From positions 1 to 64,000 of the forward strand of contig JAYMGJ010000540.1 in assembly GCA_037178675.1 (NCBI GenBank): 64,000 bases of DNA. Direction: 5' to 3'. Source of the DNA: Scleroderma bovista (Eukaryota; Basidiomycota; Agaricomycetes; Boletales; Sclerodermataceae). Below the pieces are notes generated by a model, which was not told the origin of the DNA, did no database searches, and saw only the letters and a program-made list of their open reading frames with translations. Shown here in pieces: positions 43,642 to 53,780 of this stretch. Each line of letters starts with the position of its first letter. Position 1 is the first letter of the stretch. The translations under genes and the position numbers were made by a program.

Positions 43642-45149
43642 ATGGGCAGGCAGCTAAAGAGGAAAAGAGTCATGTCTTCTTTAGAGGATGAAGACATTCC
43701 TGCCTCTCAAGCCCAGTCCTCGTCATTCATTGTTGACTCTGTCTTGAGAACAATGCTCTCCAAATCCTCAGCTTCATCTAGCACTCACCCACCTCTCTCT
43801 CAGTCTTTGTCCACTCCCTTATTTGTCTTGTATAGGCAGGCTAATCTTGAGGCCAACAAGGGTCTCAGAGGAAAGGCGAGGTCATCAAAGTCAATGGGTG
43901 GATGAATAGCCAGTGGTGGTGCTTTCAAAAACCAGGTACTATATGACATTCTATCTAATAACTAGTCTAATCTGTGTCATATAGAGCAAACATGGTCAAG
44001 CAAAGATTTTGACCTTCTTCATTTCTCGCATTGTCTTTCTCCCTGATGGTACTGATGAGGTGAGCCATCATCCTAAATAACTATTGTTACAGTTAATCTA
44101 TTTACCTACTATAGCCTGATGATATGGACATCAGCAAGCTCAGTCTCAAGCATCTGTTTTCCATTCCTTGTCGTTCCAAAGGTCTCACGAGTGCTGAGCT
44201 CAGCAGGCTAGAGGCTGTTAGCCTTGCTCAATCAGACTTTCACAACTATTTTGAGTTTGACAGGGATTGGGATTTTTTTAGGTTGGATGCAGAACTTCGT
44301 ACTTTATTTCCTAGACTGTTTTCATATTTTGATCAGTGCCCCAAGGTATGTGCACATTTGCTAGCTTTTTTTCTACTCCTGCTCATCTATGATAAGGTGA
44401 TCAATAAGGACTATGAGAGCTCACAGGACTCTTGTTTCAAGTATCTTCCTCCTTATCTTCTCTGCCTCAGAAGCCACAAGGAGATCGCTGTTGTTAGTGG
44501 TGTCAATTTTCCCACTGGTGAGGTCATCTTCGAGAAAGTCAAGGCTGGAAAGAGGCCTGTCAGAGACAAGGCTGAGCTTATATTTGGTATGCTACTACAT
44601 CCACTTGCTTCATCTATGCTAATATATACTATGGTATGTATACTAGTGACACGAGATGTGATTCCACATAGGATAGTAGAGGAATGGACTCAATCAACAA
44701 GCAAAGGAAAGGGGAGAAGAAATGCAGCCGACTCCTCATCTGACTCTATATAGCTGATTTTGCATCCAGAAGAGCTGGGTCAGATAGTGAGGCCAAATCT
44801 CTGGATGATTTCATTGCAGCTCGTCGTCCAAAATGAATATGTATTGCTAGTAAGTCCCCCTGTATTCAACCATATATCATTGCTGGTATACCCTCTAACA
44901 ACCATAATAGAAACCAGTGACACTCCTGTTGCTGCACACCAGGTCAAAACATCTATGATTGATCTTATAGAGGGACCCTCTGGTCCTCCAGATGGATGTT
45001 CCCATGGCCTCGTCACTTGAGCCACAGATGGTTACTGCCCCCTCAACTCCAATCAACACTCAGGCCATCCACCCCCCACCATCAGGTTCTTTCACTGTTG
45101 ACGAGTCTCTTGCTAACCCATGGAAGTCTGGTCGCACATTTAATTTCTG
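43642..45149 (+). pseudogene. unknown multi-exon gene in the 7.6 kb unit
   Basis: ATG at 43642 (MGRQLKRKRVMSSLED) starts a Ser-rich exon that meets TGA at about 43903. After introns near 43935-43985 and 44060-44115 there is a long exon (44124-44753) with LDAELRTLFPRLFSYFDQCPK and LPPYLLCLRSHKEIAVVSG. The last exons include SGPPDG and end FTVDESLANPWKSGRTFNF at about 45149. I recall similar Agaricomycete hypothetical proteins but know no function. It may be a cargo gene of the transposon or an older host gene. A stop in exon 1 and small breaks suggest it is dead. Confidence 0.45.
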
Positions 45150-45445
45150 ATCCTTGCTGCTTGCTTCTCCTTAGTACATATACTACATATACCCATTGCC
45201 TCACATATACTATGCCCATTGCTTTGCATATACTATACCCTTGATATACTCTTCATTCAAAAGTACATGCTATCGCTTTACAACTTACTGAACATAAAAA
45301 AGAAAAACCACATGTAGTAGCCTTTTAATACCAGTTATTTCCTGTAATGGGTAGTAGTCAGTGTGTGATCAAGATTTGGATAGTGAAAGTGAAAGGAGCT
45401 CAGGCCTATAGCTAGTGTGAAAAAAAATCAATGGTACAAAATACC

Positions 45446-45552
45446 TTTTTTTTTTTACACAGGGAGGGAATTGAACTTAGACCTTGTGGACTCAAGCCTG
45501 CCAGCATTAATTCACAGCTGGGGATGAATCCATTAGACCATAATGCCAACAC
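45446..45552 (-). repeat. tRNA-like SINE module, minus strand
   Basis: Read on the minus strand: box A TGGTCTAATGG (45540-45530), box B AAGTTCAATTCC (about 45478-45467), then an A-rich tail (T run 45446-45456 on the plus strand). It is a Pol III promoter-type unit. No target duplication was found by eye. Confidence 0.5.
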
Positions 45553-45559
45553 TACAAAG

Positions 45560-45814
45560 CAATGATTTAAGCCTATGACTCCAATGCCCCTACAGTACTA
45601 TACCACAACTTCAAATAAACTATTATCAAACTTCATAGTCACATCTACTTGTAATCGATACTAGGCAATATTTGCTAATCAAGGATTATAATTATTGCTG
45701 TCCAAAATGTTCAGACATATTGCTGTTCTGTTTGGACATATTGCTGTTTTGTTTGGGCATGTTGTTGTTTTGCTCAGACATGTTGCTGTTTAGTCTGGAC
45801 ATACTTGTCATTCT
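45560..45814. repeat. subterminal repeats before right inverted repeat
   Basis: Five drifting units of about 22-25 bp with the core (C/G)ACAT(A/G)TTGCTGTT, between 45700 and 45800. Subterminal arrays of this sort often bind transposase in cut-and-paste elements; that role is inference. Confidence 0.6.
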
Positions 45815-45876
45815 GATCAGACACTCTGTGCAATCCAATTCGGGGTAAATAATATTTGTGCAGATTTAACGTCATA
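45815..45876 (-). repeat. right terminal inverted repeat
   Basis: Inverse of 38249-38310, ending ...GATTTAACGTCATA. Confidence 0.85.
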
Positions 45877-46548
45877 GTTCAGAGCAAAGGACAGTAAGTC
45901 CAGACACTAGAGGAGTACAGAGAGTAAGTCCATACCACAGGAAAGTAGTCCAGAGTTAGCACAATTGTTCAGAGCAAAGGACATCCCAGAGGTGGGATAA
46001 GTCCTAAGGTGTCTAGCATCAAGTTCAGGACAGGGGTGGCTTTTGCCCTTGTGTGAGTAAGAGACTTGCTAGGAGCAGACATAGGACCAAGGGGATGAGA
46101 CAGGACAGAGGCTGGAGTTGGCTGGAGTTCAGGAGAACAAGATGGAATTAGAAGAGCATGGGTAGTACAGAGGTGAGGAGTATCTTAGTCAAGATTTGAT
46201 CTAAGGACTACTAGGCCAGAGTATGGTAGTTTATATAGGAGTGAAAATGAAGGTGAGTATATATGGTGACAAGTAAACACATTGATAGTGGCACAAGGGG
46301 TGGAGCAGAAACAGACAGGAAAATAAACTAGGTATAGGAAAATAAACTAGAGCAGAAGCAGACATGGGAACTAGGATTACAGGGTCAATGGAACAGATGC
46401 AGGAATGACTGTGGTAAAGGGAACTAGATCAGAACAGGACAAGTAAGGGTCAGAGGTGGACTTAACTAATGTTAAGTCTGAAGCAATGTCCAGGACCAGA
46501 GGAAGTAGGACTGGAGGAAGTGCAAGAGTGGAGGGAGTGCACAAGTGA
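45877..46548 (-). repeat. LTR A, right part of split copy
   Basis: Resumes GTTCAGAGCAAAGG. An AGTAAGTCCAGACACTAG block of about 100 bp occurs here again although it is already present in the left part (about 38148), so the original LTR had a tandem duplication. The end is truncated at GTGCACAAGTG. Confidence 0.78.
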
Positions 46549-46588
46549 TAAACCCCCTTCTATATAGCAAACCAGTTTTTCCTGATGT

Positions 46589-46778
46589 TGGAGAATCCCC
46601 AGCTCACCATGGAGAATTCTCAGCCCACCTTGGAGAATTCCCAATCCACCGTGGAGAATTCCTGACCCACTGAGGAGAATCTCAAACCCATCTTGAAGAA
46701 TCCTCAGCCCACCTTGAAGAATTCCCAACCTGCTGTGGAGAACCCCCAGCTCATTTAGGAGAATCCTTGGACACTCCC
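46589..46778. repeat. 21-bp minisatellite, about nine units
   Basis: Units follow TTGGAGAATTCCCAGCCCACC with drift and are exactly 21 bp, so frame is kept. On the minus strand (ORF 46827-46462) this gives a heptapeptide repeat of type GGLGILQ. Confidence 0.88.
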
Positions 46779-46844
46779 CAACCCAACTTGGAGATTCTCC
46801 ATTGTGCTTTGGAAAATTCTTTACCAATCTTGGTCAATGATGGT

Positions 46845-46989
46845 CTCAGAAAAGGTCTATTCAGGCTGCAGAATGTTTTATTTATTCCAAATCAATCATC
46901 TAGAAGCAGATTTATTCACTCTGAATCAAGTTCTATTCATTGCAGATTAACCTGTTAGAAAAAGGTATATTTAGGCTGGAGATAGTTCT
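46845..46989. repeat. GGCTGGAG-type interspersed repeats, left block
   Basis: Sentences of type AAAGGTCTATTTAGGCTGGAG recur near 46848 and 46965 and again right of LTR G (near 47708, 47790, 47845 and 47892). Confidence 0.65.
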
Positions 46990-47680
46990 TGTCACAACTG
47001 CATGACACCTTGTGACTCCACAAGACCTCTAGCCTGTTGTAGACTCAAGTCCAATCACAATCACACACCTCCAATGCTATGTACCCATCTCCACTCCAAC
47101 ATTTGATGCTCTGTTTCTTTTTAGTAAATAATTCTGTGCTTACACTTCCAGTTATTGTATGCTTCCATTCTGCTTCTGTTCTTGCTTCCTTTGTTCCCAT
47201 TTTAGATTAGATCTAATTACTCATAGCTGTGTTCTGTTAACCTTTCAATCCATTATGCTTATCACTGATCTCTGTTCCATGTATGTTACTCATCCATTTG
47301 TCATCTGTAGACTCTTACCTACATCTTCACTATGTCTCTCCTCTGCCTCTTGGTTACTGTACATATCCAATGGAAAGTATAAGTACTCTACACACTGAGG
47401 AGATTGTCCCTCAGTTCAGATATCAGCTTGAATACTTCCTGTGAACTCACCTCTGTTCTCCTCTGTCTCCTCTGCCTTCTGGCAACTCTGAGCTTTGTCA
47501 GACCTCTGTCTCTCTGTCCCTTTGTCCTCCAAAATACAAGGACACAGGTATTGCAAGGGCCCAGCACACACACTGAAGTCAAGTCCTCAGACCTCTCTGC
47601 AATCTCTCTGCTTATCATTGACAACCCTTCAGACTTATCTCTACTCATGTCAGAGTTCATCGGAAGAACTGGTTCTGACA
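46990..47680 (+). repeat. solo LTR, orphan family (LTR G)
   Basis: TGTCACAACTGC...GGTTCTGACA, 691 bp, flanked by GTTCT (46985-46989) and GTTCC (47681-47685). Its target is one of the AGTTCC-bearing repeats. It has a pyrimidine-rich U5-like end. Boundaries are less certain than for the other solo LTRs. Confidence 0.65.
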
Positions 47681-47699
47681 GTTCCATTCATATCATATT

Positions 47700-47925
47700 A
47701 CTTACCTAGAAAATGATCTATTAGGCTGGAGAAAGTTCCAGTCATACCCCATTCATCACTGAGAAAGAGATCCATTTGAACTGGTAAAATGGTCTATTTG
47801 GGCTGGAGAAAGTTCCAGTCATACCACACTCATCAACTAGAAAAAGGTCTATTTGCACTGGTGAGAGTTAGATCAATCACTGAAAAAATGATCTATTTAG
47901 GCTGATCTAATTATCTCAGGAACAG
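47700..47925. repeat. GGCTGGAG-type interspersed repeats, right block
   Basis: Four units with GGCTGGAGAAAGTTCC or derivatives, some followed by AGTCATACC(A/C)CA. Confidence 0.65.
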
Positions 47926-47929
47926 CTGG

Positions 47930-48190
47930 ATATAAGTCTTATGGGGTAGTAGCAGCCTGTTGGGAGTGTGTATATGCATCAGCAAGTTGACAATTGGTCT
48001 TAACCCATTTATGGTGTCTGGATGGTCTGAAATCAGAGGGTTAAGATGGATAAGTGTGATAAGTTGGTCAGACCAGTCAGACCAGCCAGACTAGCCATAG
48101 CAATCAGACCAGTAGTCAGTCCGACCAGCCAGATCATTCAGATCACAGTCCCCCAGGCTATTCAGTATTCAAGAACATCAGATTACATGA
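47930..48190. repeat. AGACCAG-rich short repeat tract
   Basis: A run of CAGACCAG/CAGACTAG/CCGACCAG units at about 48060-48130, reminiscent of the TCTGA arrays at 13.8-14.6 kb in reverse orientation. No gene. Confidence 0.5.
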
Positions 48191-48228
48191 ATTGAATTCA
48201 CTAAACATTGAAACAATTTGGGTGGTAA

Positions 48229-49260
48229 TTAGTCTGAATCTACTTCATAGCATGTGGCCCTGCAAGATACCAGTCCCAACTGTGCACATGTGGCATCCCC
48301 GCCTGGTACTGGCCTATGGGCACCAACATAACCCTCAGCTCCTTCAAGAATCCTCTTCCACTTCTTCTCTGAAAGCTTATCTACTGAGCCCATAACTTCA
48401 TTAGTAGCAAATGCCCACTGAGCAGCTGAGAACTTGTGAACACTTTTATTTTCTGGGAGCACGAAATTACCAGTTGCCCAATATTGGAATGCTCTCTCAA
48501 CCTAGAAGTAATATTGGTCAGTCAAACTCACAAAGGCAGATATGGACACACAGCCACAGTTGCAAGAGCCAGAGCTCCTCATGGGTATCTGCAAGCATGA
48601 ACATTACTCGGAACATTGCAAGTACTCTCAAGAAAGCCAATATATCCAGGATACACTCATGTTGGAATGGACCTTGTGCAACCTAGACAGGATTTGAGCA
48701 CCATCAAATACTAACAGATTAGTAGCATACTGGGCTTTCAGGGTTGCTTTCATCAACAACCCACCACATGTATGGAAATAGCTGTGGTGGGACAAGAACC
48801 TTTCATCTGTGCTGATCAATACATTCCTCAGGTTCAGGGACTGCCCAGCCAACATACACCACACGAGCATCAAGGGCACTGAACTCTTCATATCGATCAA
48901 AGAAGGCCGCGACAGCCTTCACTGCATGATCAGCCATCCCACTGCACCACTCGTAGGTGCATTGCTTCAACTATGAATGAAAAAGGTTAGTTATGGGCAG
49001 TAGAATAGCATGGAGACTACCAAATAGAAAACTGGCTCATCATTAGAAGCGAGAATATGGGGAATATTCCCCATCATGTGGCTCCAGATGGTTTGTGCTG
49101 TAGCAATGTGCTCTGGGTGGCTGAGGTTCCAAATGTTGTTGACTGTTGCAAGATACTGAAACCAAAGTGGAAGGAATCCATCGTGCCATGTCAACATTGA
49201 ACCCAGGAGACCAGGGAGGTCCACATTGTGGAATGTCCATGCCTTGTGCTGCTTTCATCT
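48229..49260 (-). pseudogene. hypothetical Agaricomycete protein, degraded
   Basis: On the minus strand pieces are readable in order: FNVDMARWIPSTLVS near 49200; CSGMADHAVKAVAAFFDRYEEF near 48900-48950; FPYMWWVVDESN near 48750-48780; GPFQHECILDILAF near 48620-48670; and an end segment FSAAQWAFATNEVMGSVDKLSEKKW near 48340-48430. They look like one gene without identified function. Many stops and at least two introns or frameshifts are needed. Confidence 0.4.
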
Positions 49261-49435
49261 TCCAGGCTGTTGTCTTTCCTGTAGGTCATGGCTGTCATTG
49301 TCATCATCAGAGCTCGGCACCTCTTGATCACCATTGCATTCTAATGTGGCAGCTGCTGGGCGGGGCCCATGAGTTGAACTACATTGGGATGTGCCAGGTA
49401 CCTTGTGCATTAGGCCTGTAGTCTATATACTTCTC

Positions 49436-49568
49436 AATGCAGCACCCAGAGGCTCTCCATTTGAGCTCTCTTTGGGTTTTCACTCTAAGCTGCTCAGTCC
49501 TATTTCCCCTCAGAGTCTTGTATGTGATAGTTCTTTGGGTGTTTGCCCTTAGGGTTGTCTCAGCAACT
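49436..49568 (+). repeat. Gypsy-1 LTR, 3' part
   Basis: CACCCAGAGGCTCTCC through AGGGTTGTCTCA corresponds to the last third of the Gypsy-1 LTR. The left part is missing. Confidence 0.75.
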
Positions 49569-49636
49569 GTGACTAGAGTAAACAACAAGCGACCAGAGTA
49601 ACTGGATAAGGTCTGGAGTTGGACATGATTGTAACA
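49569..49636 (-). repeat. LTR B terminal fragment
   Basis: The last about 68 bp of LTR B in reverse, ending GGACATGATTGTAACA. It abuts the Gypsy-1 LTR fragment, as LTR B sits 17 bp from the Gypsy-1 LTR at 6574-6592. Confidence 0.75.
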
Positions 49637-49739
49637 TTCTTCATGTCCACTCATGGCAACTCTAGTATGTGTCCCTATTCAATCATAGCACAGTTATCAT
49701 ATTTTGTGACATAAGAACAGTTGATTTAGGGTGCAGAAG

Positions 49740-50030
49740 GTTTACATTTAATCAATATTTAGATGTATTTGTGCTGGAAAAAGTCCCCATTTAACCCATA
49801 TTTAGGTGTATTTGCACTGGGGGAAATTTTCCATTGACCTCATATTTAGGTGTATTTGGTCTGGGAAAAGCCCCCATTTAACCCCCATTTAGGTCTATTT
49901 GTGCTGGGAAAAGTCTCTATTTGACCCTAATTTAGGTGTATGTGTTGGGAAATGTTTTCATTTAATCCTTATTTAGGTCTATTTATCCTGGAAAAAGTGG
50001 CCAAATAAAGGTCTATTTACACTGGAGAAA
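49740..50030. repeat. 43-bp tandem repeat, six to seven units
   Basis: Units follow CATTTAACCC(A/C)(T/C)ATTTAGG then TGTATTTGTGCTGGGAAAAG. They share TCTATTT...CTGGAGAAAG with the repeats at 47.7 kb, so the two arrays may have a common origin. Confidence 0.82.
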
Positions 50031-50267
50031 GTTGTGCCTGGACCCCAGACACTCTGTTACATCATGTCACATAGGTATATTAGTCGTGGAGAAATGTATT
50101 TCTCCACCACAGTACAATAGTGCCCTGGTGAATCCCTGACTCGGGCGGTATAGGTGAGCCCATATTTCATCATACCAAGTAGCATAGATGGGCTAAGATT
50201 TGATCTGTCCAATGGAATATAGATGAGCCCATGTAAAATTGCATCATCCCATGAGTCAAGGGGGGGC
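50031..50267. other. no recognisable feature
   Basis: A non-coding spacer with a few GATGAGCCCAT motifs. It is the insertion target of LTR E. Confidence 0.5.
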
Positions 50268-50272
50268 TATGA

Positions 50273-50541
50273 TGTTGAAGTTGCACGTGCACCCGGCATA
50301 AACCATCAATGAAGTGCACACAAGACTGCAACCCATTTTAGTGTAGACTTAGTAATAGTCCTCTTTAGAGTAGATGTTACATGTCACACATCACACATCA
50401 CACTATTTGTTGTATATAAGCAGTGGACATTGCTTATATAAGAAAACAGCTCTTAACCAGCTACTGCTACCATCTCTGGTTGTGCACTCCACCCAACAGG
50501 TGAGTTGGAGTTCCTCTACATATATAGGTATTGCTTCAACA
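50273..50541 (+). repeat. solo LTR E, CpG-depleted copy
   Basis: TGTTGAAGTTGCACG...TTGCTTCAACA, 269 bp, perfect duplication TATGA (50268-50272, 50542-50546). Only two CpGs remain. Confidence 0.94.
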
Positions 50542-50546
50542 TATGA

Positions 50547-50941
50547 ATCAGTTGTGACCTGGAATATGGGTGGGCCAAAATATCACTGGAATGTAAATCA
50601 AAGCAGGGCCCATAATATCTAGCCCCATTGACATGGTTAGGCTGACATATGATGTTTCCCTCTAATGTGGATTGGCCCATAGATAACTGGCTGAGAGTGA
50701 TGGATGGGCTGACAGAGTCTGGTACATGGGTATAAGGTGAGCCAAAGATGGCCGTGGCAGGAGAATGCAGCTGACAGAAGCTGCGGTGTTATAGTAAATA
50801 CAAGTCCAGAAACATAATAAGCAACCACACAGCAGCTGTAGCAACATGATAAGCATTATCATTTCTAAAATTCAACTCCATATGTATTTATTAATTCACA
50901 TAGAAAGAGATGTCAATAGTGAAATACATATGTTCTATAAA
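50547..50941. other. no recognisable feature
   Basis: AT-rich spacer between LTR E and the SINE-like element; only short frames. Confidence 0.45.
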
Positions 50942-50957
50942 CTCCTCTGCACTTTAC

Positions 50958-51563
50958 GGGGGTCGGGTGGTCTAGCGGTTACCCCAGCTGCCTTCGTGCA
51001 GTGAGTTGCTTGTTCAACTCCCCCCCAAGCCCATTTTTACTGCTACTTGCCGTCATGGGAATCACAATGACGTCACAACCAAGGGTGAACTGGAGGGCCC
51101 TACGAGATTAGTGTGGGCAATGGATGGGATAATGGGAGCTATATGCCAAGTTTAGCGATGGGACCAGTCCTCAAAGTTGGCCATGGGAGTTAGGAGGGGT
51201 CACCCCGACCAGGCGCGAACCTGGATTAAAATACTAGCCAAAAACTAACTTACCAGCCACCACCAGCACCTCCACCTAAGTGAGCCGTCCGAGAATAGTA
51301 TTCACACCTCTCTGGCCAGTCGGAACAGGCGGGTGGGACAAACCTCTAATGGTGGTCAGGGAGCCTTTAATGGGCAGTTACCTAATTGGTTTGGTGACTA
51401 GGGTTAACCCAGTAGCAGGGGGTTACAAGTGCGAGTGAGGTGTTTCTAGGGCTTCATGGACACAGGTGGAAATTAGATAATCTCACTCCAACCAGCTGTG
51501 TCTTACTCAGATTTTCTCTGTTGTTGCTTACACGGGATATAAATAAAGATGTTCTCTCTCTCT
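50958..51563 (+). mobile_element. SINE-like retroelement, 606 bp, 16-bp target duplication
   Basis: Flanked by identical CTCCTCTGCACTTTAC (50942-50957 and 51564-51579). The 5' end has Pol III promoter boxes in tRNA spacing: box A TGGTCTAGCGG (50968-50978) and box B TGTTCAACTCC (51011-51021). The 3' end is AAATAAAGATG followed by a TC repeat. Long target duplications with a simple-repeat tail are the mark of target-primed reverse transcription, so a LINE in this genome probably moved it. It encodes no protein. GAACCTGGATTAAAATACTAGCC (51217-51239) has a relative near 57180. Confidence 0.8.
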
Positions 51564-51589
51564 CTCCTCTGCACTTTACAGTATGGTAG

Positions 51590-52320
51590 GCCTCAGCAAC
51601 CTCTCCACACTATCAATCCTCATCCAATCTGCACACCTTGGAACATTTGCCCAATGGTGAATGTTATCCCTCATATAGTAGGTCAAACAGTACCAGTTTC
51701 CTTCTACAGCATTTACCCTGTGCCTAAGAAGCCTCCTGAAGAATGTGATTGTGGTACCAGGCTTGTACACCAGCTCAATGCCAAGGGTAGGGATGATCAT
51801 GATACAGTCAGTGTATTCACTCACATTTACTATAATATCATACCAACTGGCACAGGATTGGGGATCAGGTGGAGGGGGGTGCACCAGTTTGCAATAACTG
51901 AAATATTGGTAAACATGTCATTTGCGGAAGACCAATCTTCCAATAAACTAATTCCTCACATACCATCCTCATACAGCTGTGGATGCATGATTGATAATGC
52001 ACCCAATATAATAAAGGTCAGCTGCATTATATCTTGCAACCACTGGAAACCTGCAGCCATATTGAGGTCCACAGAAATGGAAGTGTTTTCATGCTGAATA
52101 TGATATTATCAATTAATTCATGGCAGGAATGGTAAGCACCCACATAATGACCCATTCAATGTCTTGCAGGAGAAAGCTCCAAACAACTGGTCACATGGGT
52201 CTGTTCTGGATGAAAGTACTGCAGGTCATTGCGCCATGTCTGGCCAGTTATACTGGCGGACAGTTGTGTATGGAGTGAACTTAATGCCTGCAGAATATTT
52301 GTCTACAGGTATTATAGAAG
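51590..52320 (+). CDS. hypothetical gene, two or more exons
   Basis: An open frame up to about 52097 contains PKKPPEECDCGTRLVHQLN and GTGLGIRWRGVHQFAITEIL. A plausible GT-AG intron (about 52082-52126) joins it to NGKHPHNDPFNVLQEKAPNN and SGQLYWRTVVYGVNL. The product is unknown to me. The true start is hidden: the SINE-like element has inserted at or before the 5' end, so the first exon may be lost. Confidence 0.42.
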
Positions 52321-52846
52321 ATTATGAACAGAAGACATATTGAATCAACCTGTGTTGGGCATGCCAAGCCACCAGGGAGATACCACAAAGCTACAGTTCC
52401 TCCCTCCCCCAAAATCACTGCTGGTTCATCAATTAGACTTGAAATAGTAGCAGGGAACTTGTTAAGGAAGCTTTGCTCCCTATCCACGGTGGTCCCAGGC
52501 TCCATGGATGCCAATGATTCAGCAAGCCAGATGAGGTCAACACCACAGTCAACTGGACAAAGATGAGTACTTGAGGAAAGGGGCATGGAGGAGGCATACT
52601 GCAATAATTATATGTGGTGACCAAAGTGGCTACCATCTGGTGCATCCCAATGGAAAGGTCGACTGGGAGGTTAAGGGGAATTTGAGGTGCCGCAGTTTCA
52701 GAGTCAGGGAAGCCAAGGAACAGAAATGGCATCACATATAACCAGAAACTTGATGAGATAGCTGGTAGTTGGTTGGGTAAGACATAGGAGCAGCAATGAA
52801 GGGGAGAGAGATGAGTCCCAAGCAAAGCCAGGATACTGAAGAACAT
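52290..52846 (-). CDS. hypothetical gene or relic, minus strand
   Basis: The minus strand shows LIDEPAVILGEGGTVALWYLPGG (about 52365-52440) and an upstream hydrophobic segment (about 52700-52846). The ALWYLPG motif recurs in Agaricomycete hypothetical proteins I have seen, with unknown function. The frame changes once near 52433-52604. Confidence 0.3.
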
Positions 52847-52859
52847 TTATATTGAGACC

Positions 52860-53780
52860 ATGGGTAGGTGGTGGCAGGGTGGTGGCTATGGATAATCAAC
52901 AAAATTCAAACCAATAAATAAATTATATAGGAAAAATAAAGACAAGGAATAAAATTTACAATGTTGGGATGGTGCCAATACAAATACATTTATATCAAGT
53001 CAGAGATCAGCTGCGGGTGGAACCCACATTGGTGAGCATTGTGTGGTAAAACCTGCAATTACTCTAAAAGGAGAAATTTGACAAATCAATAGAATTTGAA
53101 ATGTCACCAAAATTACCCTGTTAGTATGAAGTCCACGGGAAAGGTGTTCTGCGCAGAGTGTTGCCCAGCCACAGTGGCCAATTGGAACATAGTGATGGGT
53201 CAGTTTACAACATCAATTCCTTATCCCACATGTACTAGATGGATAATACCATAAAGAAGAGAGGGTAACACAACCCTTGGAATAATTCTTATCGTGTAGG
53301 GTTACCCATGTGTTACCCCCAGGTTAATACGCCAGGGACATCAGATGATTTTAGGCATGTCAGAGATTGCCAAAATGGATCACCAATTGAAAATAAAACA
53401 AGGGAACAATAAGGTGTCAATTTCCTGACAAAGTCTGTTTTATATTTGGCTATCTAGTGAACTAAATATATAGCAACCGCAGTTGTATTTCACCTTGGTG
53501 AGACTAGAAATCTAATTGAAATTCAATCATTCACTGATATGCTAATCAAATATATGTGGAACAAAAGGGATGTAGCAATTATATACCCATATGACCACCT
53601 GGTGATATTCAACAATGCCACCTGGGTGGGTGGTCATTGTGTCATAAACAATGGTAGGCCATATATGGGAATGTTGGTGGATAAATTATAAATAACCACC
53701 TTTATAATATCTGCCTTTATTCCCATCCTACACCCATGGATTCCTCCATTATTCAGGCATGCACACTATCTGTGACTTTG
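52860..53780. other. about 900 bp without a recognisable gene
   Basis: Non-coding, moderately AT-rich, no repeats that I could match elsewhere in the window. Confidence 0.5.

Larger units (their letters stand above)
38249..45876. mobile_element. 7.6 kb inverted-repeat transposon with dioxygenase, BTB and DDE genes
   Basis: Bounded by inverted repeats of about 62 bp (38249-38310 and 45815-45876) beginning TATGAC(A/G)TTAAATCTGCAC, matching at about 58 of 62 positions. It sits inside LTR A. The flanks are GTTCGG (38243-38248) and GTTCAG (45877-45882), read as a 6-bp target duplication with one CG-to-CA change; removing the insert restores LTR A order. Contents: TET/JBP-like relic (+), BTB relic (-), integrase-core transposase relic (+), unknown multi-exon gene (+), and later insertions (LTR C, Gypsy-1 LTR, tRNA-like SINE). 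Unity of the unit is inferred from the termini. Confidence 0.7.

Noticed and set aside
38249..45876. Tc1/mariner element because TA flanks the left inverted repeat
   Set aside because: The TA belongs to both inverted repeats, a 6-bp flank match fits better, and the transposase is of integrase-core type.
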